Notes: a model not told the origin generated them from the sequence alone. 18,822 nucleotides of DNA from DASYUM01 sp036001225 (GCA_036001225.1 DASYUM010000140.1:1-18822); one strand, 5' to 3'; positions 1-6,083 are shown, numbered from the stretch's first letter. A program made the numbers and translations.

Positions 1-282
1 GTTCTGCTCCAGGATGCGGAGGCCGGCCGGCGCGGTGAGGGAGCGCAGATGGACTGTCGTGGGGTCGATCTGGGCGGCCACGTCCATGAACCAGACTTCG
101 TTCGTCCCCGTCGGCAGCCGCAGCTCGCGGAGATCCTTCACGAGGCCGAGGTTGCCGTTGTAGATCGTGACCATCACCTCGCGCTGGTCGTCGCGGGTGA
201 CGCTGAGCGGCGCCGCGACCGCCGGCGAGGCGGCGACCGCGAGCCCGAAGGCGAGGGTCAGGGCGAGTCGGCGAGTCGTCAT
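1..282 (-). CDS. Secreted DUF4139-type protein (N-terminal part, runs off the window)
   Basis: Only the first 94 residues are inside the window; the frame is still open at base 1. The protein starts with MTTRRLALTLAFGLAVAASP and a cleavage-like AVAAP, a good Sec signal peptide, so it is exported. The mature part has an IYNGNLGLVKDLREL stretch followed by LPTGTNEVWFMDVAAQIDPT and a TVHLRSL segment, which I recognise from the beginning of DUF4139 family proteins. Their function is not established. An AGGAGG ribosome site lies just before the ATG at 282. The gene follows the anti-sigma gene on the same strand after 66 bases, and its own ECF-type promoter lies in that gap. It is therefore a likely target of the sigma factor. 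The family call is moderately sure; the secretion call is strong. Confidence 0.72.
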   Translation of the reverse strand, partial: MTTRRLALTLAFGLAVAASPAVAAPLSVTRDDQREVMVTIYNGNLGLVKDLRELRLPTGTNEVWFMDVAAQIDPTTVHLRSLTAPAGLRILEQN

Positions 283-312
283 TCGTCGTCCTCCTGTCGT
301 CCGTCTGGCCGG

Positions 313-340
313 TTAGACAGGGGACGCCGCGGAAAGTTCC
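313..340 (-). promoter_or_regulatory. ECF sigma-type promoter for the DUF4139 gene
   Basis: On the minus strand GGAACTT (334-340) is followed after 16 bases by TCTAA (313-317). This matches the RpoE-like pattern of a GGAAC -35 box and a TC-rich -10 box. The start would fall about 25-30 bases before the ATG at 282, leaving room for the AGGAGG site. The same two boxes with a 17-base spacer occur in front of the sigma gene at 1865-1893, which is the main reason to believe both. Confidence 0.65.
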
Positions 341-344
341 GCGG
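327..344. repeat. Perfect 8-2-8 inverted repeat overlapping the ECF promoter
   Basis: CCGCGGAA-AG-TTCCGCGG is a perfect inverted repeat directly after the anti-sigma stop codon. It contains the GGAACTT -35 box of the downstream gene. It could fold in the mRNA and reduce read-through from the sigma/anti-sigma genes, or act as a DNA site. No T-tract follows on the minus strand, so it is not a standard terminator. Confidence 0.55.
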
Positions 345-348
345 TCGG

Positions 349-1257
349 TCAGTCGCTGATCCGGAGGACGAGACGGACCCGGGCCGGCAGCTCGGCGGCG
401 GCGGGCTGGGCCTCCCAGCGACCGATCCGGCCGAGCCCCTCGAGCAGCTCGGGATAGGCAGAGGCGGGCACCACGATCTCCACGACGAGCACGCCGGGCT
501 CCGCCCGCCGCCCGACTTCGGCGGCGCCGAGCCGGGCGAGCAGCGCGGCCAGCGCCCGCTCGGCCTCGCTCCGATCGGCGACGGCGAGACGCCCGACCGC
601 GTCGGCGCGGCCCTCGGCCTTCGCCGCCAGCGTCGCCGGCCCGGACGGCGCCGGGGCCCGCTTCGCCGCCTCGTCCCGCACGGCCGCCTGGCGCTCGCGG
701 CTTTCGGTCGGCGCTGGAGCCGTGGCCATCCGCTCCGGCGCGGGAGCGGCGTGCTCGGCGTGGAAGAGGCGTTCGAAGCTCGACTCCTTGCTCGACTCCT
801 TCGCGCGCGGGCTGGCCGGCGGTCCCGTCGAGGCCCGCGGCGGCGGCACCGGCACCGGCTCGCGGGCCGCCTGGCTGGCGACCGGATACGACGGCACCGG
901 CGTCGGCGCCTGCCGAAGCTCCGGCGTGCGCTCGTAGAGGTAGACGGCCGCCACCGCGACCAGCACGACGGCCGTCGCCTCGAGCGGTCGCGCCCAGACG
1001 AGCGGCCGACAGAGGCGGCCCCACCACCGCGCGTACCACGGCATCGGCGCCGCCGCCAGGACACGCTCGACGAAGCCGACCGGAGCGCGGGCCGGCGCTA
1101 CCGCGCGGAGCAGCCTGACCGTTCCCTCGAACCGGACCAGCTCCCGCCGGCAGTCGGGGCATCCGGCCAGGTGCGCGTCGAGGCCCCCACGCTCGTCGGG
1201 GGTCAGGGCATCATCGGCCCGGGCCGAGAAGAGCTCGCGCGCCTCGTCACATGTCAC
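349..1257 (-). CDS. Zinc-finger anti-sigma factor, single membrane span
   Basis: The 302-residue protein would bind and silence the ECF sigma factor encoded just before it. The N-terminal cytoplasmic part has the zinc-binding anti-sigma (zf-HC2/ZAS) signature: Cys3 and then HLAGCPDC with His29, Cys33 and Cys36. A hydrophobic span lies at about 92-108 (EATAVVLVAVAAVYLYE), followed by a Pro/Ala/Arg-rich linker. The C-terminal region of about 80 residues (ERALAALLARLGAAEV onward, ending in RVRLVLRISD) is presumably periplasmic and could be the signal-sensing part. It starts with GTG at 1257, and its first four bases overlap the sigma gene's stop codon (GTGA), so translation is probably coupled. 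The anti-sigma role is well supported; the signal sensed is unknown. Confidence 0.88.
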   Translation of the reverse strand: MTCDEARELFSARADDALTPDERGGLDAHLAGCPDCRRELVRFEGTVRLLRAVAPARAPVGFVERVLAAAPMPWYARWWGRLCRPLVWARPLEATAVVLVAVAAVYLYERTPELRQAPTPVPSYPVASQAAREPVPVPPPRASTGPPASPRAKESSKESSFERLFHAEHAAPAPERMATAPAPTESRERQAAVRDEAAKRAPAPSGPATLAAKAEGRADAVGRLAVADRSEAERALAALLARLGAAEVGRRAEPGVLVVEIVVPASAYPELLEGLGRIGRWEAQPAAAELPARVRLVLRISD

Positions 1258-1811
1258 AGAAACCGCTCCAGCTTGTCCTTCAGATCCATCCGCGCCCGGT
1301 GCAGGCGCGACCGCACCGTCCCGACGGGGAGCTCGAGAGCGGCCGCGATCTCCTCGTAGGCGAGCCCCTCCAGGTCGCGCAGGATCACCACCACCCGCCG
1401 GTCTTCCGGCAGCTCGCCGATCGCCCGGTGCAGCGCGACTTCCAGCTCGCTCCGCTCGAGCGCCGCGGCCGGGTCGGCCTCGCCGCTGGCCAGGCGGGTC
1501 AGCACCTCCTCGCCGTCGCGGGCGACGCGGCGCTCGCGTCCGCCGAGCCGGCCGAGACAGAGCCGCGAGGTGATCGTGTAGAGCCAGGTCGAGAGCTTCG
1601 CCTCCCCCCGGAACTCGCCGATCGCCCGATGGACCCGGAGGAAGACCTCCTGCGCCACCTCTTCCGCCTCCGCCGTGTTGCCCAGCATCCGAGCCGCGAC
1701 CCCGAACACGCGATGCTGGTAGGTCCGCACCAACACCTCGAAGGCCCGCGGCTCCCCGGCCCGGACGCGGTCCACCAGCGTCCGCTCCTCGGCGAGCGGG
1801 GTCTCATCCAC
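1254..1811 (-). CDS. ECF RNA polymerase sigma factor (RpoE-like)
   Basis: A 185-residue group IV sigma factor with the usual two domains. Region 2 spans about 25-90, with EAEEVAQEVFLRVHRAI and the KLSTWLYTITSRLCL helix that reads the -10 box. Region 4 spans about 125-183 (LPEDRRVVVILRDLEGLAY, then the helix-turn-helix EIAAALELPVGTVRSRLHRAR). The start used is GTG at 1811; its ribosome site is weak. The stop overlaps the anti-sigma start by four bases, the classic sigma/anti-sigma arrangement. A GGAACTT...TCTAA promoter upstream (1865-1893) implies that the factor activates its own gene. A matching promoter before the DUF4139 gene suggests an envelope-stress type regulon. Confidence in the family is very high; the stimulus is unknown. 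Confidence 0.94.
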   Translation of the reverse strand: MDETPLAEERTLVDRVRAGEPRAFEVLVRTYQHRVFGVAARMLGNTAEAEEVAQEVFLRVHRAIGEFRGEAKLSTWLYTITSRLCLGRLGGRERRVARDGEEVLTRLASGEADPAAALERSELEVALHRAIGELPEDRRVVVILRDLEGLAYEEIAAALELPVGTVRSRLHRARMDLKDKLERFL

Positions 1812-1864
1812 GACCGCACCGGCGGACGGCCCTAGCGTATCCGAGGGTCCCTCCCCTCACCGGC

Positions 1865-1893
1865 TTAGAGCGACGGTGACCGCGAGAAGTTCC
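1865..1893 (-). promoter_or_regulatory. Autoregulatory ECF promoter of the sigma gene
   Basis: On the minus strand GGAACTT (1887-1893) and TCTAA (1865-1869) are separated by 17 bases. They lie between the amidohydrolase stop codon and the sigma start, giving a leader of about 45 bases. The boxes are identical to those before the DUF4139 gene. Self-activation is normal for RpoE-like factors. Confidence 0.68.
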
Positions 1894-1908
1894 CGGGCCC
1901 GGGCCGGC

Positions 1909-3465
1909 TCAGGGCCACGCGGGTTGGCCCGCCACCAGGGTCCGGACGACCCGCAGCCGGATCAGCTCCTCCGGCGCCACCGCGAGCGGATTGCGGTCCA
2001 GGACGACCAGGTCGGCGCGCTTGCCGGCCTCCAGGCTGCCGCGCTCGGCCTCGACGCCCACCGCCCGGGCCGCCTCGATCGTGTAGCCGGCCAGCGCGGC
2101 CTCGATCGGGACCGCCTCTTCGGCATCCACGACCGCGCCGTCGCGCGACCGGCGCGTGACAGCCGCGTAGATCCCCAGCAGCGGGGACAGGCTGCCGCAC
2201 GGGTGGTCCGACGAGAAGGCCTGGGAGATGCCGGCCTGGCGCAGCTGGCCGAAGGGCCGGCAGGCGAGGTCGGCGGGCGGCCGGAACGCCGGCGCTCCCT
2301 GATCGTAGAGAAACGAGGGCTGGCTCACCACGCGGAGCCCGAGGGCGCGGATGCGGGCGATCAGCACGGGGGTCAGGAACATCGCGTGGTCCAGGCGGAC
2401 GCGGCCCTCCCCGCCGGGCTCCTGCCGGAAGGCCTCTTCGATCGCGGCGACGGCCGTCTCCACTCCCAGGTTGCCGATGGCATGGCCGGTCACCTGCCAG
2501 CCACTCCGCCAGGCCGTGACCAGGATCGCGGTCAGCTCGTCGCGGCGATAGAAGAGAAAGCCGCTCTCGACCTCGCGCCCTTCCCGCGGCAACCGCATCG
2601 CGCAGCGGTAGCCACCGTCCACGAAGAGCTTGAGCATCCGGCCGCGCCCCGCCTCGCGGGCCCGGTCCCAGGGCGGCTCGAACCAGCCGGCGGCGGTCAC
2701 CGCCATTCGCTCGACCTGGATCGCGAGGCGACCCGCCCGCTCGACCTCCGCGTAGCGCCGCTCCATGGCCGGCCCCACCGCGGCGTCCTGGATCGTCGTG
2801 AGGCCGGCGGCGGCATAGTCGCGACTGGCGGCGGCGGCCACGTCAGGGAATCGCGCCTCCCACTCCTCCCGCGAGGCCCGCTCCACGAACGCCATCGCCC
2901 GCTCGAACAGGAGGCCGGTCGGCTCGCCGCTCCGGTCGCGCCCGATCTCGCCGCCCGGCGGATCGGGCGTCGTGCGGGTGATCCCGGCCGCCGCCAGCGC
3001 TCGGGAGTTGGCCACGCCCTGGTGGTGCGAGAAGTGGAGGAGGAAGGCCGGTCGATCGGGCACGGCCTCGTCCAGCTCGCCGCGCGTCGGATGGCGCCGC
3101 TCGGCGAGGAGGGCGTGGTGGTAGCCGACGCCCCGCGCCCACCCCCCGGCCGGCGTCGTGGCGGCCGTCCCCCGGAGCGCGGCCTGGATCTCGGCGATCG
3201 TGCCGAGCGGCGGGGTCCGGCAGTCGGCCCAGAAGCCCTGCAAAGCCGCCACCGCGAAGTGGTTGTGGGGGTCGATGAACCCGGGCAGGAGGGTCTGGCC
3301 CGCGAGATCCACGATGTCCCCCGCCTCCGCCCGGAGTTGGCGCGCGGCCTCCCCGCTGGCCAGCGCGGCGATCCGCCCGTCCTTCACCGCCAGCGCCTCG
3401 GCCACCGGACGGTTCGGGTCCATCGTCAGGATGGTGCCGTTGACGAAGAGGGTCGGTCGGGCCAT
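1909..3465 (-). CDS. YtcJ-like metal-dependent amidohydrolase (Amidohydro_3)
   Basis: The 518-residue protein belongs to the Amidohydro_3 branch of the amidohydrolase superfamily, which hydrolyses C-N bonds of amides or cyclic amides; the substrate cannot be told. It opens with the typical LFVNGTILTMD strand. The metal-binding HxH is in LLPGFIDPHNHF (His67, His69). Further conserved histidine stretches are TGHAIGNLGVET and RLDHAMFL, and the late SSDHP motif supplies the catalytic Asp. The start at 3465 (MARPTLFVNG) is chosen because the family begins there; a longer open frame to 3510 runs back into the repeat-rich intergenic region. The length is normal for the family. It is divergent from the selenoprotein genes and stands alone on its strand. 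Confidence 0.87.
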   Translation of the reverse strand: MARPTLFVNGTILTMDPNRPVAEALAVKDGRIAALASGEAARQLRAEAGDIVDLAGQTLLPGFIDPHNHFAVAALQGFWADCRTPPLGTIAEIQAALRGTAATTPAGGWARGVGYHHALLAERRHPTRGELDEAVPDRPAFLLHFSHHQGVANSRALAAAGITRTTPDPPGGEIGRDRSGEPTGLLFERAMAFVERASREEWEARFPDVAAAASRDYAAAGLTTIQDAAVGPAMERRYAEVERAGRLAIQVERMAVTAAGWFEPPWDRAREAGRGRMLKLFVDGGYRCAMRLPREGREVESGFLFYRRDELTAILVTAWRSGWQVTGHAIGNLGVETAVAAIEEAFRQEPGGEGRVRLDHAMFLTPVLIARIRALGLRVVSQPSFLYDQGAPAFRPPADLACRPFGQLRQAGISQAFSSDHPCGSLSPLLGIYAAVTRRSRDGAVVDAEEAVPIEAALAGYTIEAARAVGVEAERGSLEAGKRADLVVLDRNPLAVAPEELIRLRVVRTLVAGQPAWP

Positions 3466-3467
3466 CG

Positions 3468-3488
3468 CGGCGGCTTGATGGTATCGTA
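3468..3488. repeat. 21-bp direct repeat, copy 1
   Basis: A 21-base sequence with core CGGCTTGATGGTATCGTA (3471-3488) recurs exactly at 3606-3626. This copy abuts the amidohydrolase start. Read on the minus strand it begins TACGATACC, so it may supply a -10-like TACGAT (3483-3488) for the amidohydrolase gene. No -35 box is evident. Confidence 0.85.
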
Positions 3489-3522
3489 CCGGGGCCGGGG
3501 CCTGTCGCATCTCTGCGTCCTC

Positions 3523-3575
3523 GGCCCTCGGGGCGCCTCAACGTATGCGGCATACGCCTCGGCGCCCCTCGGGCC
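3523..3575. repeat. Long imperfect palindrome in the divergent intergenic region
   Basis: The centre is CGTATGC-G-GCATACG (3542-3556), a perfect 7-bp inverted repeat around base 3549. Outside it, after four unpaired bases on each side, GGGGCGCC (3530-3537) pairs perfectly with GGCGCCCC (3561-3568). A further five pairs follow (3523-3527 with 3571-3575). The whole is flanked almost symmetrically by the two 21-bp direct repeats. It lies between divergent gene starts, so it is not a terminator. It may be a REP/MITE-like element or a binding site for a dimeric protein. Confidence 0.72.
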
Positions 3576-3605
3576 TGCGTCCTTGATCTGCTCCGGCCGC
3601 GGCCC

Positions 3606-3626
3606 CGGCGGCTTGATGGTATCGTA
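3606..3626. repeat. 21-bp direct repeat, copy 2
   Basis: Exact second copy of the 3468-3488 sequence, displaced by 138 bases. No gene begins next to this copy on the minus strand, so if copy 1 works as a promoter this one is an orphan. The pair could be a footprint of insertion of the palindrome-bearing segment between them. Confidence 0.85.
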
Positions 3627-3708
3627 AGGGGGTATCGAGCCGCAGCGGAACCATCTCGGGGGCTCGGCGGTTGGGTTTGTGGGGTGCTCTGCCCACCAAG
3701 GAGGGTCC

Positions 3709-4260
3709 ATGCACGCCAGACGCGCGATCCCGCTCACGCTTCTCGCCGGGACGCTCGCCGTCCTCACCCTGGCCGGGCCGGCCCGGGCGCTCGAGGTCGG
3801 CGAGAAGGCGCCCGACTTCACCCTGGCGGCCCCGGGCGGCAAGCAGGTCAAGCTGGCCGACCTGCTCGGCAAGGGGCCCGTCGTGATCTACACCTTCATC
3901 CAGGCCTTTACCGGCCCCTGAACCAAGGAGATCATGGGCTTCGACGCGGCGCTCCCGCAGTTCGAGGCCCTGAACGCCCAGGTCGTGGGCGTGAGCGCGG
4001 ATCATGCGGCGACGCTGGAGGCCTTCACCAAGCAGCAGAACCTCCATCACGTGCTCCTGTCCGATTTCCGCCGTCAGATGCTGCCGGCGTACGGGGCGAT
4101 GGTGACCGACGACAAGAGCCCGATCTTCCGGTACGCCAAGCGCGCGTACTTCATCCTCGACCGGCAGGGGGTGGTCCGGTGGGCGAAGATCCAGGACAAC
4201 GCGCTCGACCTCCTCAATCCCGAGGACGTGCTGAAGGCGCTCCGGGAATCCGGCGCATGA
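3709..4260 (+). CDS. Exported selenocysteine peroxiredoxin (AhpC/TSA family, TGA at codon 71 read as Sec)
   Basis: Read through the in-frame TGA at 3919-3921, this is a complete 183-residue peroxiredoxin. It has a Sec signal peptide (about 1-27, cleavage after ARA), then VGEKAPDFTLAAPGGKQVKLADL, the catalytic loop FTGP-U-TKEIMGF, and a normal C-terminal half (VVGVSADH, AYFILDRQGVVRW). The TGA occupies exactly the peroxidatic cysteine position of the TxxC motif, with Thr68 in place; the usual Pro seven residues before it is Ile64. There is no cysteine anywhere else, so Sec71 would be the only chalcogen redox residue and an outside reductant is needed. A hairpin fitting the bacterial SECIS model follows the TGA. 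The ATG at 3709 has a strong AAGGAGGG site. The next gene overlaps by four bases (ATGA). A substitution or sequencing error at a Cys codon is the alternative. Confidence 0.88.
3919..3921 (+). other. In-frame TGA, proposed Sec71 codon of the peroxiredoxin
   Basis: The frame is conserved on both sides of this TGA, with family motifs continuing directly after it (TKEI). The codon replaces the peroxidatic cysteine. Confidence 0.85.
3937..3969 (+). promoter_or_regulatory. Candidate bacterial SECIS hairpin of the selenoperoxiredoxin
   Basis: GGCTTCGA (3937-3944) pairs with TCGAGGCC (3962-3969), including one G-U pair. Inside it, GCGG (3946-3949) pairs with CCGC (3955-3958) around the apical loop CGCTC. 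The loop has G at its second position and starts 28 bases after the TGA, which fits the published bacterial SECIS model (apical loop with an early G, roughly 16-37 bases from the UGA). Confidence 0.7.
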
Positions 4261-4796
4261 GGACGCCCCTCGCGGCGACCGCGGTGGCCGTCGTGCTGGT
4301 GGCGGCGACCGTCGTCGGCGCCGCGCCCGACTTCGCCGCCCTGGACGTCGAGCCCTATGACCCGCCGAAGCCCGCCCCGGGCTTCGCGCTGCCCGACCTC
4401 GAGGGGAAGACGGTCCGCCTCGCCGACTTCCACGGCAAGGTCGTGTGGCTCTTCTTCTGGGCCACGTGGTGACCGGAATGCCGGAAGGAGTTACCTTCCG
4501 TCAACGCCCTCTACCGCGAGCTGCAAGGCAAGGGACTTCAGGTCCTGCTGGTGAGCTTCCGAGAGGACCCCGGGCTGGTCCGGCGGACGGTGACCGAGCG
4601 CGGCTACGTGGCCCCGGTCCTCCTCGATCGAGATGGTGAGGTCACGGGGATGGTCTACGGCGTCTGGGGGACGCCGGCATCGTACCTGATCGACCGCCAG
4701 GGCCGGCTGGTCGGCCGGGTCGTCGGGCCGCGGCCGTGGGAAAGCCCCGCCGCCCGCCAGCTCCTCGGCGATCTGCTCGCGGCGCCTGCGAGGTGA
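4257..4796 (+). CDS. Exported selenocysteine TlpA-like thioredoxin (TGA at codon 72, UPEC active site)
   Basis: Reading through the TGA at 4470-4472 gives a 179-residue TlpA/ResA-like thioredoxin-fold protein. An N-terminal signal or anchor lies at about 1-23. It is followed by PAPGFALPDLEGKTVRLADF and HGKVVWLFFWATW-U-PECRKELP, where the family has WCxxC. The active site would thus be U72-P-E-C75. Later come VLLVSFRED, the cis-proline loop WGTPASYLIDRQGR and a family-typical end. Cys75 is the only cysteine, so Sec72-Cys75 would form a selenenylsulfide. Its ATG at 4257 overlaps the peroxiredoxin stop (ATGA), suggesting coupled translation. It is the natural candidate reductant for the single-Sec peroxiredoxin. 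A CGGAAGG/CCUUCCG hairpin after the TGA supports Sec insertion. The alternative, a mutated Cys codon, is less likely because two adjacent genes show the same pattern. Confidence 0.88.
4470..4472 (+). other. In-frame TGA, proposed Sec72 codon of the TlpA-like protein
   Basis: The TGA sits at the first position of the thioredoxin CxxC motif; P-E-C-R-K-E follows in the same frame. Confidence 0.85.
4482..4500 (+). promoter_or_regulatory. Candidate bacterial SECIS hairpin of the TlpA-like selenoprotein
   Basis: CGGAAGG (4482-4488), loop AGTTA, CCTTCCG (4494-4500): a perfect 7-bp stem. It can extend past one mismatch by two more pairs. The apical loop starts 16 bases after the TGA and has G at its second position, as the bacterial SECIS model requires. 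Confidence 0.78.
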
Positions 4797-4808
4797 CCGA
4801 GGCCGCGC

Positions 4809-5438
4809 TCACTGCTTCGCCGTCCGGGCGATGAACTCCGCCAGATCCCTGGCCAGTCCTCGGATGTCCTCCTCCTGGATGTCCCGGTCGCTCCGGTACC
4901 CGCCCAGCCAGCGGGCGCTCCCTGACTCCCCGCTGCGGCGAGTCTCGAACAGGAAAACCGGCTTGTCCTCTGCCGTCAGGCGACCGCGCACCTTGATCAC
5001 CGGCTGCCCGGCGCCGTAGAGACCGGCGAACCAGCGCGCGCTGCCCCCGCCTTTCTCGTACTCCACGATCGTGTTCTCCAGCCGGAGCGCTCGGCTGCCC
5101 GGGCGGATGTCCGTCTCGCGGGTCACGACGGAGGCGAACAGGTTGCGGGCTTTCAGCGCCGCCACCAGCTCGTCTCGCAGGACCCCTTTCGCCCACTCGA
5201 AATTCTGGACGCCGTCCGGGTTCAACTGGGGGACCTCGCCCCGGGTCTCCCCGACGTAGAGGCTGTCGTAGGCCTTGACGTCAAAGCCCGGCGCGACCCA
5301 GACCCTCTGGAGCTCTTTGTCGTCTCGGTAAGCGACGCCGCCCGCCGCCGGCCGGCTTTCCGGGGCCGGAGCCGAGGCGCAGCCCCCGACGAGCGTGGCG
5401 GTCGCGAGCGCGAGTCCGAGCGCAACCGTTCGATTCAC
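4809..5438 (-). CDS. DUF4410-type lipoprotein
   Basis: A 209-residue lipoprotein of unknown function. The N-terminus MNRTVALGLALATATLVGGC ends in a lipobox (LVGGC, Cys20), so it would be lipid-anchored in the envelope. The body contains FDVKAYDSLYVGETRG, a long helix around AKGVLRDELVAALKARNLF, and LENTIVEYEKGGGSARWFAGLYGAGQ followed by VKVRGRL-type strands. This is the pattern I know from DUF4410 proteins. It starts with GTG at 5438 behind a strong GGAGGAGGG site. It is convergent with the seleno-TlpA gene, only 12 bases apart with no visible terminator, and divergent from the DinB-fold gene, with an inverted repeat between the two starts. Confidence 0.8.
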   Translation of the reverse strand: MNRTVALGLALATATLVGGCASAPAPESRPAAGGVAYRDDKELQRVWVAPGFDVKAYDSLYVGETRGEVPQLNPDGVQNFEWAKGVLRDELVAALKARNLFASVVTRETDIRPGSRALRLENTIVEYEKGGGSARWFAGLYGAGQPVIKVRGRLTAEDKPVFLFETRRSGESGSARWLGGYRSDRDIQEEDIRGLARDLAEFIARTAKQ

Positions 5439-5467
5439 TGCCCTCCTCCTTCGCTCGTGGTGTGACT

Positions 5468-5479
5468 GTGTCGTGACAC
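5468..5479. promoter_or_regulatory. Inverted repeat GTGTC-GT-GACAC, candidate operator
   Basis: A 5-2-5 inverted repeat lies in the 96-base divergent region, three bases upstream of the TATAAT of the plus-strand gene. Its position fits a regulator acting on both divergent promoters. No regulator gene is adjacent. Confidence 0.4.
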
Positions 5480-5482
5480 GGC

Positions 5483-5488
5483 TATAAT
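5483..5488 (+). promoter_or_regulatory. Consensus -10 box TATAAT for the DinB-fold gene
   Basis: A perfect TATAAT in otherwise GC-rich DNA, 46 bases before the ATG at 5535. No clear -35 box is seen at normal spacing, which would suit activator-dependent use. Confidence 0.55.
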
Positions 5489-5534
5489 CGTCGGGGGTCG
5501 CAGCCGTTCCTGTCCCCCGACAAAGGAGAGGCCC

Positions 5535-6083
5535 ATGCCGCTGCCGCCGCCCGTCGAAGCGCTTTGGAGCGACCTGGAGGCGACCCGCCGGGAAGTCCTG
5601 AAGGAGGCCGAAAGCCTCTCCCAGGCCCAGTCGGAATGGCGCCCGAGCGAGCGCGACTGGTCAGCCGGTGAGATCGTCCACCACCTCACGCTCGCCGAGG
5701 TCGCGACCGGGAAGCTCACCTCCAAGCTCCTGAAGGAGGCCGGCTCGCCGGCCCCGTTCCCGCCCGACCTCCGGGCCTTCGTGCCGCTGCCGGCCTGGCC
5801 GGCGGCGACCGCCGCCGAGGCGCCGCCCGTCGTCCGCCCCGAGCCGGGCAAGCCGATCGCCGACCTGATCGCCGAGATGAAGGCCGCCCGAGAGCGGAGC
5901 CGGCAATCGATCGAGCGCCTCGGCGGCGTCGATCCACGCCCCCTGAAGTTCCGGCACTTCGCCCTCGGCGACCTCGACCTGGCCCAGTGGTGGATGCTCC
6001 AGGCCCGCCACGACACCGATCATCTGCAGCAGCTGCGCCGCGTCAAGGCGTCGCCCGACTTCCCGGGCGGCCCGGCCGCCTAA
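5535..6083 (+). CDS. DinB-fold (DinB_2-like) metal-binding protein
   Basis: A 182-residue soluble protein of the DinB/YfiT-like four-helix bundle superfamily, whose members include thiol-dependent S-transferases. The sequence shows the WSAGEIVHHL motif (His49/His50) and a C-terminal HDTDHLQQL (His159, His163), which together would give the metal-binding histidine triad. The long proline-rich linker between helices (about 71-105) is typical. The ATG at 5535 has an AAAGGAGA site. The gene ends with TAA at 6081-6083, overlapping the stop codon of the convergent DUF1989 gene. The fold call is firm; the substrate and thiol partner are unknown. Confidence 0.85.
   Translation: MPLPPPVEALWSDLEATRREVLKEAESLSQAQSEWRPSERDWSAGEIVHHLTLAEVATGKLTSKLLKEAGSPAPFPPDLRAFVPLPAWPAATAAEAPPVVRPEPGKPIADLIAEMKAARERSRQSIERLGGVDPRPLKFRHFALGDLDLAQWWMLQARHDTDHLQQLRRVKASPDFPGGPAA

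Noticed and set aside
49..1359. A 436-codon open frame on plus, antisense to the anti-sigma gene
   Set aside because: Arg/Pro/Gly-rich translation with no domain. It lies opposite a clear sigma/anti-sigma pair and is a result of high GC at third codon positions.
3471..3510. Longer N-terminus of the amidohydrolase starting at 3510
   Set aside because: The extra 15 residues run through the 21-bp repeat and do not resemble the family; the protein normally begins at the LFVNG strand.
1876..3627. A 583-codon open frame on plus, antisense to the amidohydrolase
   Set aside because: Low-complexity composition and no recognisable motif; the minus strand encodes an intact metal-dependent amidohydrolase.
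3538..4050. A 170-codon minus frame across the intergenic palindrome and peroxiredoxin start
   Set aside because: It runs antisense to the signal peptide and catalytic region of the selenoperoxiredoxin and has no family resemblance. Its open state across the repeats is due to the lack of stops in GC-rich DNA.
3919..4472. Reading the two TGAs as true stops, making four small genes or two pseudogenes
   Set aside because: Both TGAs fall on catalytic cysteine positions, the frames and motifs continue intact, both have SECIS-like hairpins, and no frameshift or other decay is seen.
6080..6083. Overlapping convergent stop codons here and at 11894-11899 as a special regulatory overlap
   Set aside because: Overlaps of three to six bases between convergent genes are ordinary in compact genomes.
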